From contig NC_081555.1 of NCBI RefSeq assembly GCF_963082655.1, positions 24,851,291 through 24,915,290 on the forward strand: a DNA stretch of 64,000 nt, in the 5' to 3' direction. Shown here piece after piece: positions 10,453 to 21,020 of the stretch. Under the pieces are notes generated by a model. That model was given only the letters and a program-made list of their open reading frames with translations, was not told the DNA's origin and made no database searches. Position 1 is the stretch's first letter; the number at the start of each line of letters is the position of its first letter. Origin of the DNA: Stomoxys calcitrans (taxonomy: Eukaryota > Arthropoda > Insecta > Diptera > Muscidae). The translations under genes were made by a program, and so were the position numbers.

Positions 10453-11070
10453 TTAATACCTGCAAATGCAAATTTGCCCAAGAACTTTCCATTAACACAT
10501 TAAGTGCCACGTCGTACGTTTTCGTACGACACCTAACCCGTTGTGGGGTGCCACATGGTACGTTTTCCCACGATGTGTTCTGTAGTTCTTTTATAGACTT
10601 TAAGCCTATAGTTCTTTTATATACGATACTGAATGACAATTGATGCGATTTTTAAATAAAGTATCCTTTGCTGAATATTTTTGCAAAATCAGGCATGGGT
10701 TTAAGGTGATTTTTTGAGGTTTTGTCAAGTGAAAAATGTATGAAATGTATTTTTTTGAAAAAAAAAAAAAAAAATGTTTCAGTCTCCTGGGAAGGTTTTT
10801 GTCCAAGCAGCTTGGCGCTCAATGTGTTAAGAAACAGGGACAAATTACTCAATGATATGGGTCCTCCTTTGTATAGTCCAAACGGCGTGTCACAGTGCGA
10901 CACCTCTTTGGGGAGAAGTTTAACATGGCATAGAGCGTCACAAATATTGCCAGGATTAGGAGGGGATAAAAACCGTTGAAAATGTTTTTTTGATGTTCTC
11001 GCCAGGATTTGAACCCAGACTATCAGCATCATAGGAAGACATGCTAACCTTTGTGCTACGGTGGCCTCCA
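10453..11070 (-). mobile_element. Full-length SINE split by a 331-bp MITE
   Basis: On the minus strand the head (GAGGCCACCGTAGCACAAAG) begins at about 11069. The A- and B-box-like motifs and body run down to 10828, and the tail resumes at 10491-10453. The break falls inside the tail motif (…TTCC-ATTAA-GAAACAGGG…), exactly where TTAA is duplicated around the insert. Removing the insert restores a normal SINE tail. A weak 7-bp flanking match (AATACCT) could be the SINE's own target duplication. Confidence 0.85.
10496..10826. mobile_element. piggyBac-type MITE with TTAA target duplication
   Basis: TTAA at 10492-10495 and 10827-10830 flanks a 331-bp element. Including the last two TTAA bases, the ends are TAACACATTAAGTGCC and GGCGCTCAATGTGTTA, inverted repeats matching at 14 of 16 positions. 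TTAA duplication and a CAC..GTGCC-type end are typical of piggyBac-superfamily elements. A perfect subterminal hairpin, GTCGTACG-TTTT-CGTACGAC, lies near 10511-10530. The interior is AT-rich with an A homopolymer around 10751-10773 and no transposase. Confidence 0.85.
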
Positions 11071-11454
11071 GAATACCTACCACCATAAAATAGCAAAATA
11101 TGTAAAAACTTTTTAAGTTCGGCCATATCGTTGGAAATCCCCCACCATCTTATCAAAATTGCGTTAAAAAGTTGTGAACCCAAGAAGTTCCTTCAGGTAA
11201 GGATGTCGAGTGGACCAAATGTAACAGTCTGTCATAGTAATAAAAAAAGCGTTTATGAGTCAATGGTGTCAAATTGGGAGATCGGTCTATATGGGAACTA
11301 TATACAAATATGATCCAATCCGAACCATAAACAGCACCTGTGTCGAGGGGTCTAATACACCGTATTGTTTCAAACCTCAGCCAAATCGGACATAAAACTC
11401 ACCTTCTACGGGCTCAAGACCCTAAAGCGTCAGATCGGTCTGTATAGCAAAAAA

Positions 11455-11505
11455 TGCAAATTTTTCCCACGAACATTCCACTAAGGAATAAAGACAAACT
11501 GTATT
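11455..11505 (-). mobile_element. SINE tail fragment
   Basis: About 50 bp match the reverse of the SINE tail (GAACATTCCACTAAGGAA preceded by TTTTTCCCAC). It lies within mini-me-like sequence. Only the 3' end is present, as expected of a severely 5'-truncated insertion. Confidence 0.65.
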
Positions 11506-11694
11506 ATATAGCAGTCCGATATGGAGCATATTTCGAAGGGATATCTGGTGGCCTGGGGTAACGGACCGTTTACAATTTAAGCGAATTCGGGCTATAAGTT
11601 CGGCTGTTATGGTCTCAAGACCCTAAATCGGTAGATCGGTGATATCTAAATATGTTACGATATGATCGATATTTGGTTCGGAAATCTGGAGAAA

Positions 11695-12058
11695 TCAGGA
11701 TGAGGAAATTTACGCATTGGGTTAGTACGCTTCTCGATATATGCCGGGCTCCACTTACCTCGCCTCTCATTCATTCACTTTTATAACAATCTCTCGATAG
11801 TCTCCTTTCGTAAAGTCCGTAGATCATCTGGTTGACTCTCCCTCTCTCCTCTATGGGGATAGCACTTCGGGGTGTAGAGACTAGCCCGCTCGATGGCCTA
11901 TAGGTGTATCGGAACCATTGCATTTATTACAAGGAATAATGACTCCTCCACTGATCGGTTGGATAATATGACCCTAAGAGCCGCTGCCCTCTGCACCGAT
12001 AGCAGGAATTTCGCTTACAATGATATCTGCAGTGTCTGGCCCCATATTATATCGCCTT
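11695..12058 (-). pseudogene. R1-like non-LTR retrotransposon C-terminal fragment
   Basis: The minus strand encodes AAALRVILSNRSVEESLFLVI, then NAMVPIHL, AIERASLY and GKWSPAYIEK. This resembles the region after the RT thumb in R1-clade proteins (pattern ALR-x-xSAYRTVSxxA…IPI-LL-ER…GRWTxxLI). It has one stop after HL and a frameshift downstream. It is nested in a mini-me-like element, with family resumption on both sides (TCAGGATGAGG left, GCCTTCTATTAG right). The clade is judged by eye only. Confidence 0.55.
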
Positions 12059-12124
12059 CTATTAGCTCAAGACCCTAAATCGATAGATTGGTTTATATAG
12101 CAGCTATATCTAAATATTGTTCTA

Positions 12125-12362
12125 TTGGGTTGCCCAAAAAGTAATTGCTGATTTTTCATATAGTCGGCGTTCACAAATTTTTTCACAGCTTGTGACTCTG
12201 TAATTGCATTCTTTCTTCTGTCAGTTATCAGCTGTTAATTTTAGCTTGCTTTAGAAAAAAAGTGTAAAAAAAATTATATTTGATTAAAGTTCATTCTAAG
12301 TTTTATTAAAAATGCATTTACTTTCTTTTAAAAAATCCGCAATTACTTTTTGGGCAACCCAA
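12125..12362 (+). mobile_element. Mariner-type MITE, copy 1 (238 bp)
   Basis: The element begins TTGGGTTGCCCAAAAAGTAA and ends with the matching inverted repeat …TTTTTGGGCAACCCAA, flanked by TA on both sides (12123-12124, 12363-12364). TA duplication and these terminal repeats are characteristic of Tc1/mariner elements. It is too short to code. It is inserted in a mini-me-like element. Confidence 0.9.
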
Positions 12363-12369
12363 TATATGG

Positions 12370-13895
12370 ACCATAGGTTAGGTTAAGGTGGCAATCTGCC
12401 ATCAGACTCACTTAGACGTTTTCGTCCATTGTGATACCATAGGAACAGAAAAAGGATGATGCCTTCTAGTTCCTACCTTTGAACCACCCAGGTCGCTTTA
12501 AAAAGCCCAATAACTTGCGAATGTTCACATCCTCTAAATCAGACAGCTTCTCTAAGAATCTAAAGTGGAACACCTTCTGACTGCCAGTGCGGGACACACA
12601 CACAGCAGGGTGTTCTATAGTCTCTTCTCTATCGATGTGCTCACAGTTTCAGCAAAAGTCGCTACTGGCAACCCTCAGCCTGTCAGCATGTTTTCCGATA
12701 AGACAGTGATCTGTCATGACGGACACAATGACTGAGACGTTTGTTCTAGCCAATGAGAGCAAAGCGGTAGACCTCTTCAAGTCTAGATTAGGTCACATAG
12801 TTTTGGAATGCTCACAGCATCCTCTTTGTGACCATCTATCATTCGTTGCCCTTCGGGCCTGGTCCTGAAAACTTAGCTTACATGTCGCTAGAGGCATAAC
12901 CACAGATTCCAGTTTCCCTGAAATGTGAAGGGTAGTTCCTATTCTCGCAAGCTCGTCCGCTTTACAATTCCCTAGGATATTTCTGTGGCCCGGCGCCCAG
13001 AACAGGTGAATTTTGAACTGTTCAGCCATCTCATTGAGAAATCTGCGACAGTCAAGGGCGGGTTTTGTGTTCAGAAATACGTTCTCCAGAGCTTCAATGG
13101 CTGCCTGGCTGTCTGAGAAGACATTTATGCCAATTCCACCACTTCCTTAATCTCAAGTTCTAGATCTTTAGAGTACACCTTAAAGCCCACATGGTCGTCT
13201 AGTTTGGAACCATCCATATAGAAGTCGATGTAACTTCTGTTACCAGGGATATCGTAGTTCTAATCGGTTCTTTCTGGAATAGTGGTACAGTACTTTTTAT
13301 CAAAAAGCGGCTCAGGTCTGGTGTAATTTAGACTGCCTGGAGCATCGGACATTGCCACATGACCAAAGGGAAAGCTCCCTAAGCAGCACGGCAGTGGTCG
13401 CTGCAATTTGTCTAGCCATAATGTCCAGACGCATTAGATGGAACATTAAATTCAGTGCATCAGATGGTATCATCCTCAGTGCGGCTGTGATGCACAAACA
13501 AGCCATTCTTTGGATCCGGGTGAGTATTGAACAGTAGGTGGACTTTTGAAGCGTCGTCCGCCAAACCACAGCACCATGTAGCATTATAGGTCTCTGACAA
13601 CTGCGTTAGATACCCAGTGCATGAATCCGGGTGAGTATATAACAGTAGGTGGACTTTTGAAGCGCCGTCCACCAGCATTATAGGTCTGACAACTGCAGTA
13701 TATACTCAGTGCATGACGCGCGGTCCTATTCCCCAATTTTTGCCAATGGATCTCTTGCAGATGTATAGGGCAAGAGTAGCTTTTCTTGCCCTTTTCAAAC
13801 TTTTGGATTTGAAGTTTAATTTCCTGTCCAGCAAAATACCCAGGTATTTTGCGCTTTAAGTAATGGAATCTTGTATCTTCTTCTGAAAAGATCTA
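12370..13895 (-). mobile_element. Family B non-LTR relic (second copy)
   Basis: The 3' end carries the CCTAA-type tail (here GGTTAGGTTAAGG at 12376). Rising coordinates give the Cys/His C-terminus, RNase H, RT thumb and the VLLDRK region. It ends near 13895 at CTGAAAAGATCT, so it is 5'-truncated before RT motif C. There are several indels and a duplicated thumb segment (13500-13570 and 13620-13680, both containing GTAGGTGGACTTTTGAAGCG). A second retrotransposon fragment is inserted just beyond its 5' end. Confidence 0.75.
12793..13029 (-). pseudogene. RNase H C-terminal segment of family B
   Basis: A 78-codon frame preserves the final RNase H motif missing in the 5.5-7.9 kb copy. It reads FKIHLFWAPGHRNILGNCKA then DELARIGTTLH, followed by the conserved CKLSFQDQARRATNDRWSQR stretch. 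The catalytic-site histidine region (PGHRN) is kept, but the N-terminal DGSK and SDCQAA parts upstream are frameshifted and partly deleted (13080-13320). Confidence 0.65.
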
Positions 13896-13917
13896 CTAGT
13901 GGGTTAGTGTTGATACT

Positions 13918-14479
13918 GGTTTACCCGAAACCTTTCGGGTCACTTCAGTCCGAGTTAAGGGCGTGGGCGACGAATGCGCATGCCAAACTGTGAAACAGCG
14001 AAACGGTCGGTAGGAAGGCGAAAATCCTATATATGGATCCAGATCGTGAGAAGACGATGCTATTACTGAAAGGAATTAAGAAGGTGGTCAGTATGAGTAT
14101 TGGTATCATGACGGGACACATAGAACTACGAGCTCACTTATGTAAAATCTGTGCGGCAAGCGATAGCATATGTAGAGCATGTGGGGAAGATGATGAGACG
14201 TTGGAGCATTACCTTTGTCATTGTCCTTCTTTAGCGCCTAACAGATACCGCCATTAAGATAGGGACACTATAACATACATAAACCAACTTTAGGGAGTGA
14301 CATGGAAAACAATTAAGGATTTTGTAAGTAGCACGGAACTCCTAACTTGGATTTTCTTTTTCGATGTTACTTTTTTAGTATTTAGAGCGCACAACAATCC
14401 GATTACTCGCTTAGGTGTATGTCCATGATGGTATGGGGCGGATTAATATCTGCACCCTCTTTTCAACCTAACCTAACCA
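13918..14479 (+). mobile_element. 5'-truncated non-LTR insertion (family A) with 12-bp target duplication
   Basis: AGTGTTGATACT at 13906-13917 is repeated at 14480-14491. The body ends AACCTAACCTAACC, a CCTAA-type tail. The frame at 14033-14257 encodes the family A C-terminus, with MTGHIELRAHLCKICAAS and the cluster C-x2-C-x8-H-x2-C (CRACGEDDETLEHYLC). The remaining 220 bp is 3' UTR, also seen at 54.87-55.04 kb. A short target duplication plus 5' truncation is the signature of target-primed reverse transcription. Confidence 0.85.
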
Positions 14480-14491
14480 AGTGTTGATACT

Positions 14492-16409
14492 ACCCCACGA
14501 AATGTGGTGAGAGTTTGCATCACACCCTATTAGTACCTCATATCACGTCTGTTAGTACCTCATTTCCTGCCTGTTTGTACCTCGTTTCCTGTCTGACACA
14601 ACTCTCCTATAAAACTATCTTCCCTATTAGTTGGATTTTTAGTTTGATTTGACAGAAATTTGATACATAGCATTCGTATGTTCTTCAACTAATTTCGTGT
14701 TTGTAAATTTGTAGCAGAATCCATGATGGTGGGTTTCCAAGAGACGGCATGACCGAGCTTAGCACGTTCTTACTTGTTGATATTGTCATTTATATATTAC
14801 TGTACAGAACTGAGAGTATCTCACCAAAGGTTAAGTTATGAACTTCTGGACGAAGGATTTCGTGGTTTCTGGTGAATTCTGGTTACCGTGCATGAGTCTT
14901 CAATAAATGATGCATGTCTAATATTGTATTTCTTAGTTTACCTTATATTACATATTGTTATGATTGCTTGCTATAGAGTAGCAATATCTTCAAAATGTAA
15001 AGTAAATTGATTGAAATTGATGAGCATAAAATGGACGTAGCTAAAGGATAATCGAAAGTGGACATAGTCCACTTTGTGTCCAATAAGGCAATGGGGGAGC
15101 AGAAAACGGTGAATGAATACAAATGTACTTAAAAAGAAGTACACTTGGGCATCTTCTCTCAGCGCTGTTCGTCTTTTATGGAACATTCATACATGCACAC
15201 AAACCTGAATTGAAAAAGCATCTCTCCCAAGACTAAGAAGGAGGTCTACTACAATTTGCTGTCAAAAGCAATTTTCGTAATAAGTAAAAAATTTCAATTT
15301 GCCTTTTTAGAAAAAAGAACATATGGTAAAAAATTACAAAAGATGATGTTAAGTAATGAAACATTGAGAGGATAATATTGTTATGATTGAATTTTATTGA
15401 TGACAGTTGGAGATTAGAAAAACAAGCATAATTATGGGTAATGAAAAAAGGGCTGTAACAAAAATATTTGATAGATTTACAAGATTTGTTTCCTAAGAAG
15501 ACCCTTTGAAAAGGTATTACCAAGATATACGTAATAACATTGTCTATGTTTAGGTTAAATAATAATGAATGGCCATTTAGAACAAAAACATTGTTAATAA
15601 CTATACCTCAAAGTCCTTGAGTCATTAAAGGAAATGTTAATCATAAAGCTCATATTAAAAAACTGTCAGACTCTCAATGTAGCCAAGGCTTTTGTGTTCC
15701 TTTCTTGGGAAGTTTCTTCTAATCTTCTTTTAATATCTCTCCTTTTGCCTTATGTTTTTTCATCAATAATAATTATGATTTCTAAGAGTTTGTTTGCTTT
15801 CATGACTATCAAATCCTATTCTAATTCCTATGAATTTCAAGTAACTTAAAACTCTTCCCCTTAGAAAGTTTTGTTTTAGCTTTAGCTTAAACGTACTGTG
15901 CGAAAAAACAATGAAATTATCAAAGGCATTTAAAATTTGAAGATACGAAAAAAAAAATCTTCTTGACAATTGGTGTCAAAATATTTTGTAATTGATATCC
16001 ACTCTGTCCTGTGTTGTTTCTTAAAAGGATTTTAAAGGCATGGGAAGTAGATAGACATCCTCCACACCAGTTTGCCATTATAGATGGCCCAAACAAGTGT
16101 GAATGGATTCGCTGTTATCTTCTAATTATTATGGCAATGCAGTGATGTACTTACTTTGAAAATAAGGGAGGGCCAACGATGATGTTTCAATCTCAGATTC
16201 AGTGGAAATTCGCCTGAAAAAAATTAAAAGAAGTAAGTTTAGAAAAATATTTTTAAGGCCAACATTGCTTAAATATTATACAGAAAAATGTTTTTAAAGT
16301 AAAAAATTAAATTTTGGCACTCTGGTAGAATATTTGACAAACATTTATGTTTCATACAATCGGATATTGTACGGCTGCAGACCTTCGGGTTCTTTGTTTG
16401 TATTACAAA
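14492..16409. other. AT-rich stretch without recognised genes
   Basis: Apart from the 22-bp repeat, nothing recognisable is present. Short open frames at 14971-15186, 15233-15523 and 15634-15969 are low-complexity and unsupported. The stretch ends at the A|T target of the Helitron-like element. Confidence 0.5.
14530..14595 (+). repeat. Three copies of a 22-bp tandem repeat
   Basis: TTAGTACCTCAT begins at 14530 and 14552, and a variant (TTTGTACCTCGT) at 14574. Each unit ends CTG, with CGTCTG, TGCCTG and TGTCTG variants. It is a local minisatellite next to the target duplication of the preceding insertion. Confidence 0.7.
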
Positions 16410-18755
16410 TCTTATATATAAAAATCAATTTGTGTTTGTTTATAGATTTGTTATTTTCTGTGTTCCTTATAGACTCAGAAACGGCTGAACCGATTTTCTT
16501 GAAATTTTCACAGATGGTGCATAATGATGCCGTGGTGAAAATAGGGTACTAAATTTTTTGATATCTGAAGGGGGGGCGAACCCTCCCCCTTGCCCTAATT
16601 TTCAGAAACACCAGATCTCGGAGATGTGGGGTATGATTTAAGCGAAATTTTGTGTGTTCTCACATATTACCCTAAAATAAAAATTTGGTATTCAAATTTC
16701 GGATGGGGTACCTAGGGGGGCCGCCGAACCTAAAACCTACCAAATATATATTTAGACCAATCATGACAATATGGGACTCAAATGAAAGGTATTTAGGATA
16801 CGAAAACGTATATGATATCCATTTGTCGAATCAAGTGCTAGGGGGACCGCCCCAACCCCAAAAACAACCCCACATCGGACATATTTACCGACCATGGCAA
16901 TATGGGACTCAAATGAAAGGTATTTGCGAGTAGAATACGAATCTGATATCCAAATGTGGGACCACGTTTCTGGGGGTCCACCCCTTCCCCAAAAGTCCCC
17001 CCAAACAGGACTTATTTACTGACCATGGGAATATGGGGCTCAAATTAAAGGGTTTTCAGAGTAGAATTCGAATCTGATATCTAAATATGAGACCAAGTGT
17101 TTGGGGGGCCGCCTCTCCCCAAAAACCTCCCCCAAAGGGGACACATTTACGACCATAGCCACATGGGTCTCAAATAAAAGGTATTTGGGAGTAAAGCATA
17201 AATCTGATATCAATATTCGGGAAAATTATCTATGGGTCCATCCCACCCCCACAACACCACCCAACCCCCAAAACACCCCTAAATAGGACATATACCGATC
17301 ATGGCAATATGGGACTCAAATGAAAAGTATTTGCGTGTAGAATACGAATCTGATATCCAAATGTGGGACCACGTTTCTGGGGGGGTGAACCCTTCACCAA
17401 AACTCCCTCCAAACAGAACTTGTTTACTGACCATGGGAATATGGAACTTAATTAAAAGGTATTTGAGTGTAGAACTAGAATCTGATATCCAAATATGGGA
17501 CCAAGAGGCGGTCCCCACCTCTCCCCCAAAACGTCCCCCAAAGGGGACAAATTTACAACCATAGCCATATGGGGCTCAAATGAAAGCTCTTTGGGAGTAA
17601 AGCACGAATCTGATATCAATATTTGGGAAAAGTGTCTATGGGGCCACCCCACCCCCACAACACCACCCAAATAGTAAGTATTTGCTGACTTTTGCAATAT
17701 GACGTTCAAGTAAGAGGGTTTTTAGAGTGGAACACGAATACGATGTATATTTTCAAGGCCAACTCATGCCAAGGCCAACTCATGCCAAGGCCAAGCCGGT
17801 CATGTTTGCCGACTATGGAAATATGGGGCTTAAATTAAAGGTATTTGGGAGTAGACTACGTATCTGATATCAACATTAGGGACCAACTGTCTAGGTGACG
17901 TCCCACTACCATAACAACCCCCAAATAGGACGTATTTGCTCACCAAGACAATTTGCGTCTTAAAAAGAGTGGAGCTAAATATTCATAGTTTTTAGGGCCA
18001 ATACCACAAACCGGATATATTTGCTGTCTTTTGCAATAAGGAGTTTAAATGAGATTTGAAAGCGAATTTGGTATCCATTTTTGAGGCCAATGGCAATATG
18101 AGGTTCAAATAAATGATATATAGATATATGAGAATAGAGAACATTACTGATATATTTTCCGGGCTTAGTGTTTGGGCGACCACCACAATCCCCAAAACAC
18201 CCCTAAATCGGGCATATTTACCGACCATGACAATGTGGGCCTAAATGAAAGGTTTTGGGGGGTAGAGTAAGAATTGACAGCCCTTTCCCAAAAAACCCGA
18301 CAAACAGCAATTTTTGAGTGACCATCGCAATATGGGACTCAAATAAAGGTATTTGGAAGTAGAATAGGTATTTGGAAGTAGAATACGAATTTTCCCAAAA
18401 AACCCCCAAAGGAAAAAAATTTTTCGCCCATGCCAATATGTGGCTCAAATGCAACTGATTTGAGATTAGGGCCATGTGTTTGGGGGACGCCTCATCCTGT
18501 AAACTCCTCTTAAGCCAATGGCAATATGGGGTTTAAATAAATGGTATTTGAGAGAAGAGCACGATGCTGATATTTTTTCAGGGCCATGTAAACTTAAATT
18601 CGTAGACCAATAAATATCATATGGGATTCAGATAAAGGCACCTATATTGTTAAATTGTTAGTCAAGCGATATACTATTTTCTTAAATATTCCAAGGAAAC
18701 TTTTGTTCCACATAAAGTAAAAGAAGGCGCAGCGGAGCGGGCCCGGGTCAGCTAG
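16410..18755 (+). mobile_element. Helitron-like nonautonomous element, 2.35 kb
   Basis: The element starts TCTTATATATAAAA after an A and ends GGCGCAGCGGAGCGGGCCCG, six further bases and CTAG before a T. A 5' TC, a 3' CTAG after a GC-rich palindrome (CGGGCCCG) and insertion between A and T are the Helitron hallmarks. The same termini occur at 29247-30941 and, for the 3' end, at 46941. The interior is about a dozen degenerate units of 130-190 bp with GGGACTCAAATGAAAGGTAT, GAATCTGATATCCAAAT and C-rich blocks. There is no Rep/helicase coding. The first 150 bases contain AACGGCTGAACCGATTTTCT. Confidence 0.75.
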
Positions 18756-18847
18756 TAGGAAAATAAAAACCTTAGTTTGAAAGACGGACAACCCTGTTTT
18801 CCAATATTGGTCTAATTACCTTAATGACTACGTGACCTAAAAAGTCA

Positions 18848-18945
18848 AAACAAGTAAAAGTGTGCTAAGTTCGGCTGGGCCACTCTCCAGAGGCGGCTGA
18901 AGAAGTCAAGATCCCAGATCACGCAAAATTTCAGATTCCACAGGT
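18848..18945 (+). mobile_element. Mini-me-like 5' fragment
   Basis: AAAACAAGTAAAAGTGTGCT followed by AAGTTCGGCTGGGCC matches the 5' end of the mini-me-like element at 1493. It then jumps to GAAGTCAAGATCCCAGATC and CGCAAAATTTCAG, so most of the body is deleted. Confidence 0.65.
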
Positions 18946-19740
18946 AGTAGAGGCCTCCTGGTGAAAATAGGGCATTTCATTTCTTGATGTCCGAGAAGGG
19001 GGGCGGACGCTTCCCCTTACCACGATTTTCAAAATCTCCACATCGAGGAGATGGGTGCTTATGGTAACCCAAGAATACAAAATTGTTATAAAACATTGTT
19101 TGGTATCAAGTTACCGTGGGGGACGCCCTACCCAAATTCCACTCGAACGGACATGTTTACCGATTGCCACAATATGGGTATCAAATAAAAGGTATTTAAG
19201 AGCAGAGTACGAACTTGATGTAATAATTTAACCCCAAGTATCGGGGGGCCCACCCAGACCCCAAAATCCGCCCAAAAACGACATGTTTACCGATTGGGGC
19301 ATCATGGGTATCAAATAAAAGGTAATTGGAAGTAGTATACGAAACGTCAAGTCCCAGGGGGTCCACCCCAAAACAAAAGACTACACCCACACGAACATGC
19401 AAAATACGGAATTCAAGCAAAAGGTACTTGAGAGTAAAATACGAAACTTTTACAAAAATTTGGGGTATATTCCTAGGTGGGTCGCACCAACTCAAACTTA
19501 TGCCCCTGAAGGACATGTACACCGAACGGGACACTATGGGATTCAAACGAAAGGTATTTGAGAGTAGAGTAATAGGGTTTACTTCACCCCCAAAAACCGC
19601 CAAAAAAATTACGTGTTTACCGACTATGGCAATATGGGTATGAAATAAAAGGTAATTAAAAGTAGGTAACGAAATGTATATAAAAGTTTGTGGTCAAATC
19701 CCAGAGGGCAGCCCCACCTCAAAAGCCACTATGAGAATTG
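18946..19740 (+). mobile_element. Helitron-like internal repeats, truncated copy
   Basis: The same unit types as the preceding element recur (GGTATCAAATAAAAGGTA at about 19165 and 19305, GGGCGGACGCTTCCCC at about 19000). Neither the TC start nor the CTAG end is present. It is separated from the full element by the mini-me-like fragment. Confidence 0.6.
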
Positions 19741-21020
19741 AAAGCTCTCAGAAATTTGAATTTTGATGAAATATTCTATGAAAATCAAATTTTAACAATA
19801 GTTCTTCGTTAATCTAAATATATTATTGCTCAGATTTCTACGAAATGTAATCATGAAAATATTTTCCGTGAAAATAATTTTTCCAAATCAATTTTCTATA
19901 AAACCCTAGACTAGTGGTTCATAATTGTTTTGTTTTTTGTTTTTTTTCAAGTTGGACTTCCGTTTTCTCTAACATATTTTTTGACAACACTTCCAGCTTG
20001 AAACCTTTGATTTGGCCTTCTCTGCTCTAATCAAAGTCTTCGAATACAAAGAAAAAGGAAAAATCATCCATCGTTTTGTTGAATTGTTTAATGACTGTGT
20101 CATAATGATCAGGTTTCAATTACTTTGAAAATGACACTTTACTCAACTCTAAAATGGGTAAGTACTTCCTTTCCATGGATAATAATGACAATGATGCTGC
20201 AGCAACAGCAGCCATCGTAGCTGTCGGCACAGTCCATTGTTCTTTTGCCCCCCCATCAACTTGAGTATCATCATCATCATTGTCACCGAAAGTCTATAAC
20301 GCTTTAGCTGTTGGCTGTTTCCAACTTCAATGACACTTCTAATACGTAAATTTTTTAATTATCCCAAATGGATGTATTTTCAGTGAACTCTGAAATTTTA
20401 TACGCCATTTTTCACTTCAACCAATACCAATTTGATGGTGGGTATTGGCGGATGTATGGCAAGTAGACAAAAGGTTTGGGAATGATTTTTTACGTTTTTT
20501 AGCTTTTTAATATTTGACAATTGTATTGAGGCCTTAGGGAAAAGAAGGAGGAGCTGTAGAACGTCAAACGCACATCTTTTATGTAGCTTCCCTTTACTTC
20601 CCCTCTGCAGAGGTTTCCTCTTTGGGTTCTTTTTTAAGTTCAAATGGAGTGACATTTTCTACTTTTATTTCACTTGTCTTTATTCGGTGACAATGTGGGA
20701 CGTGGTCGTTGTGAGTGAGAAAACCTTTGTGTACTGAGGGAGGGCTTCTACAAAATGAGTTTCGAATTCCTTTCAAAAATGGCTACCTAATGGTTGTGAC
20801 CTAACCTTTTTATGTGACATTTCAAAGTTTTGTTCTTTATTTCAATGCCCTTATGGCAATTTCCGTCAAAATATTTACAGTGATTTGTTAATTTTTTAAA
20901 TGGTTCTAGGGAAAGGGGAAAAAGAGTTTCAAATAACCAAAATCCATTAAAAATTTTAGGATAATTAGAAAAAGATCTTTGGAGCGATATCTAATGTAAA
21001 GTGGTGGGCCATCAAAGTAA
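19741..21020. other. Degenerate AT repeats, then apparently unique DNA
   Basis: 19745-19905 is AT-rich with loosely repeated AAAATTTT/AGAAATTT words. From 19906 to 21020 I see no gene. A short CATCATCAT tract lies near 20270. A minus-strand frame at 20398-20655 has no recognisable domain. Confidence 0.45.

Larger units (their letters stand above)
11190..12372 (+). mobile_element. Mini-me-like element carrying three later insertions
   Basis: Motifs AGATCGGTCTATATGG, CAGCCAAATCGGACA and GGCTCAAGACCCTAAA repeat with the family's roughly 150-bp spacing. The element is interrupted by a SINE tail (11455-11505), an R1-like retrotransposon fragment (about 11695-12058) and a mariner MITE (12125-12362). 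Its last bases (TATGGACC) continue after the MITE and end at the family B relic. No GTCY-seed 3' end is present, so the copy is truncated. Confidence 0.65.
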
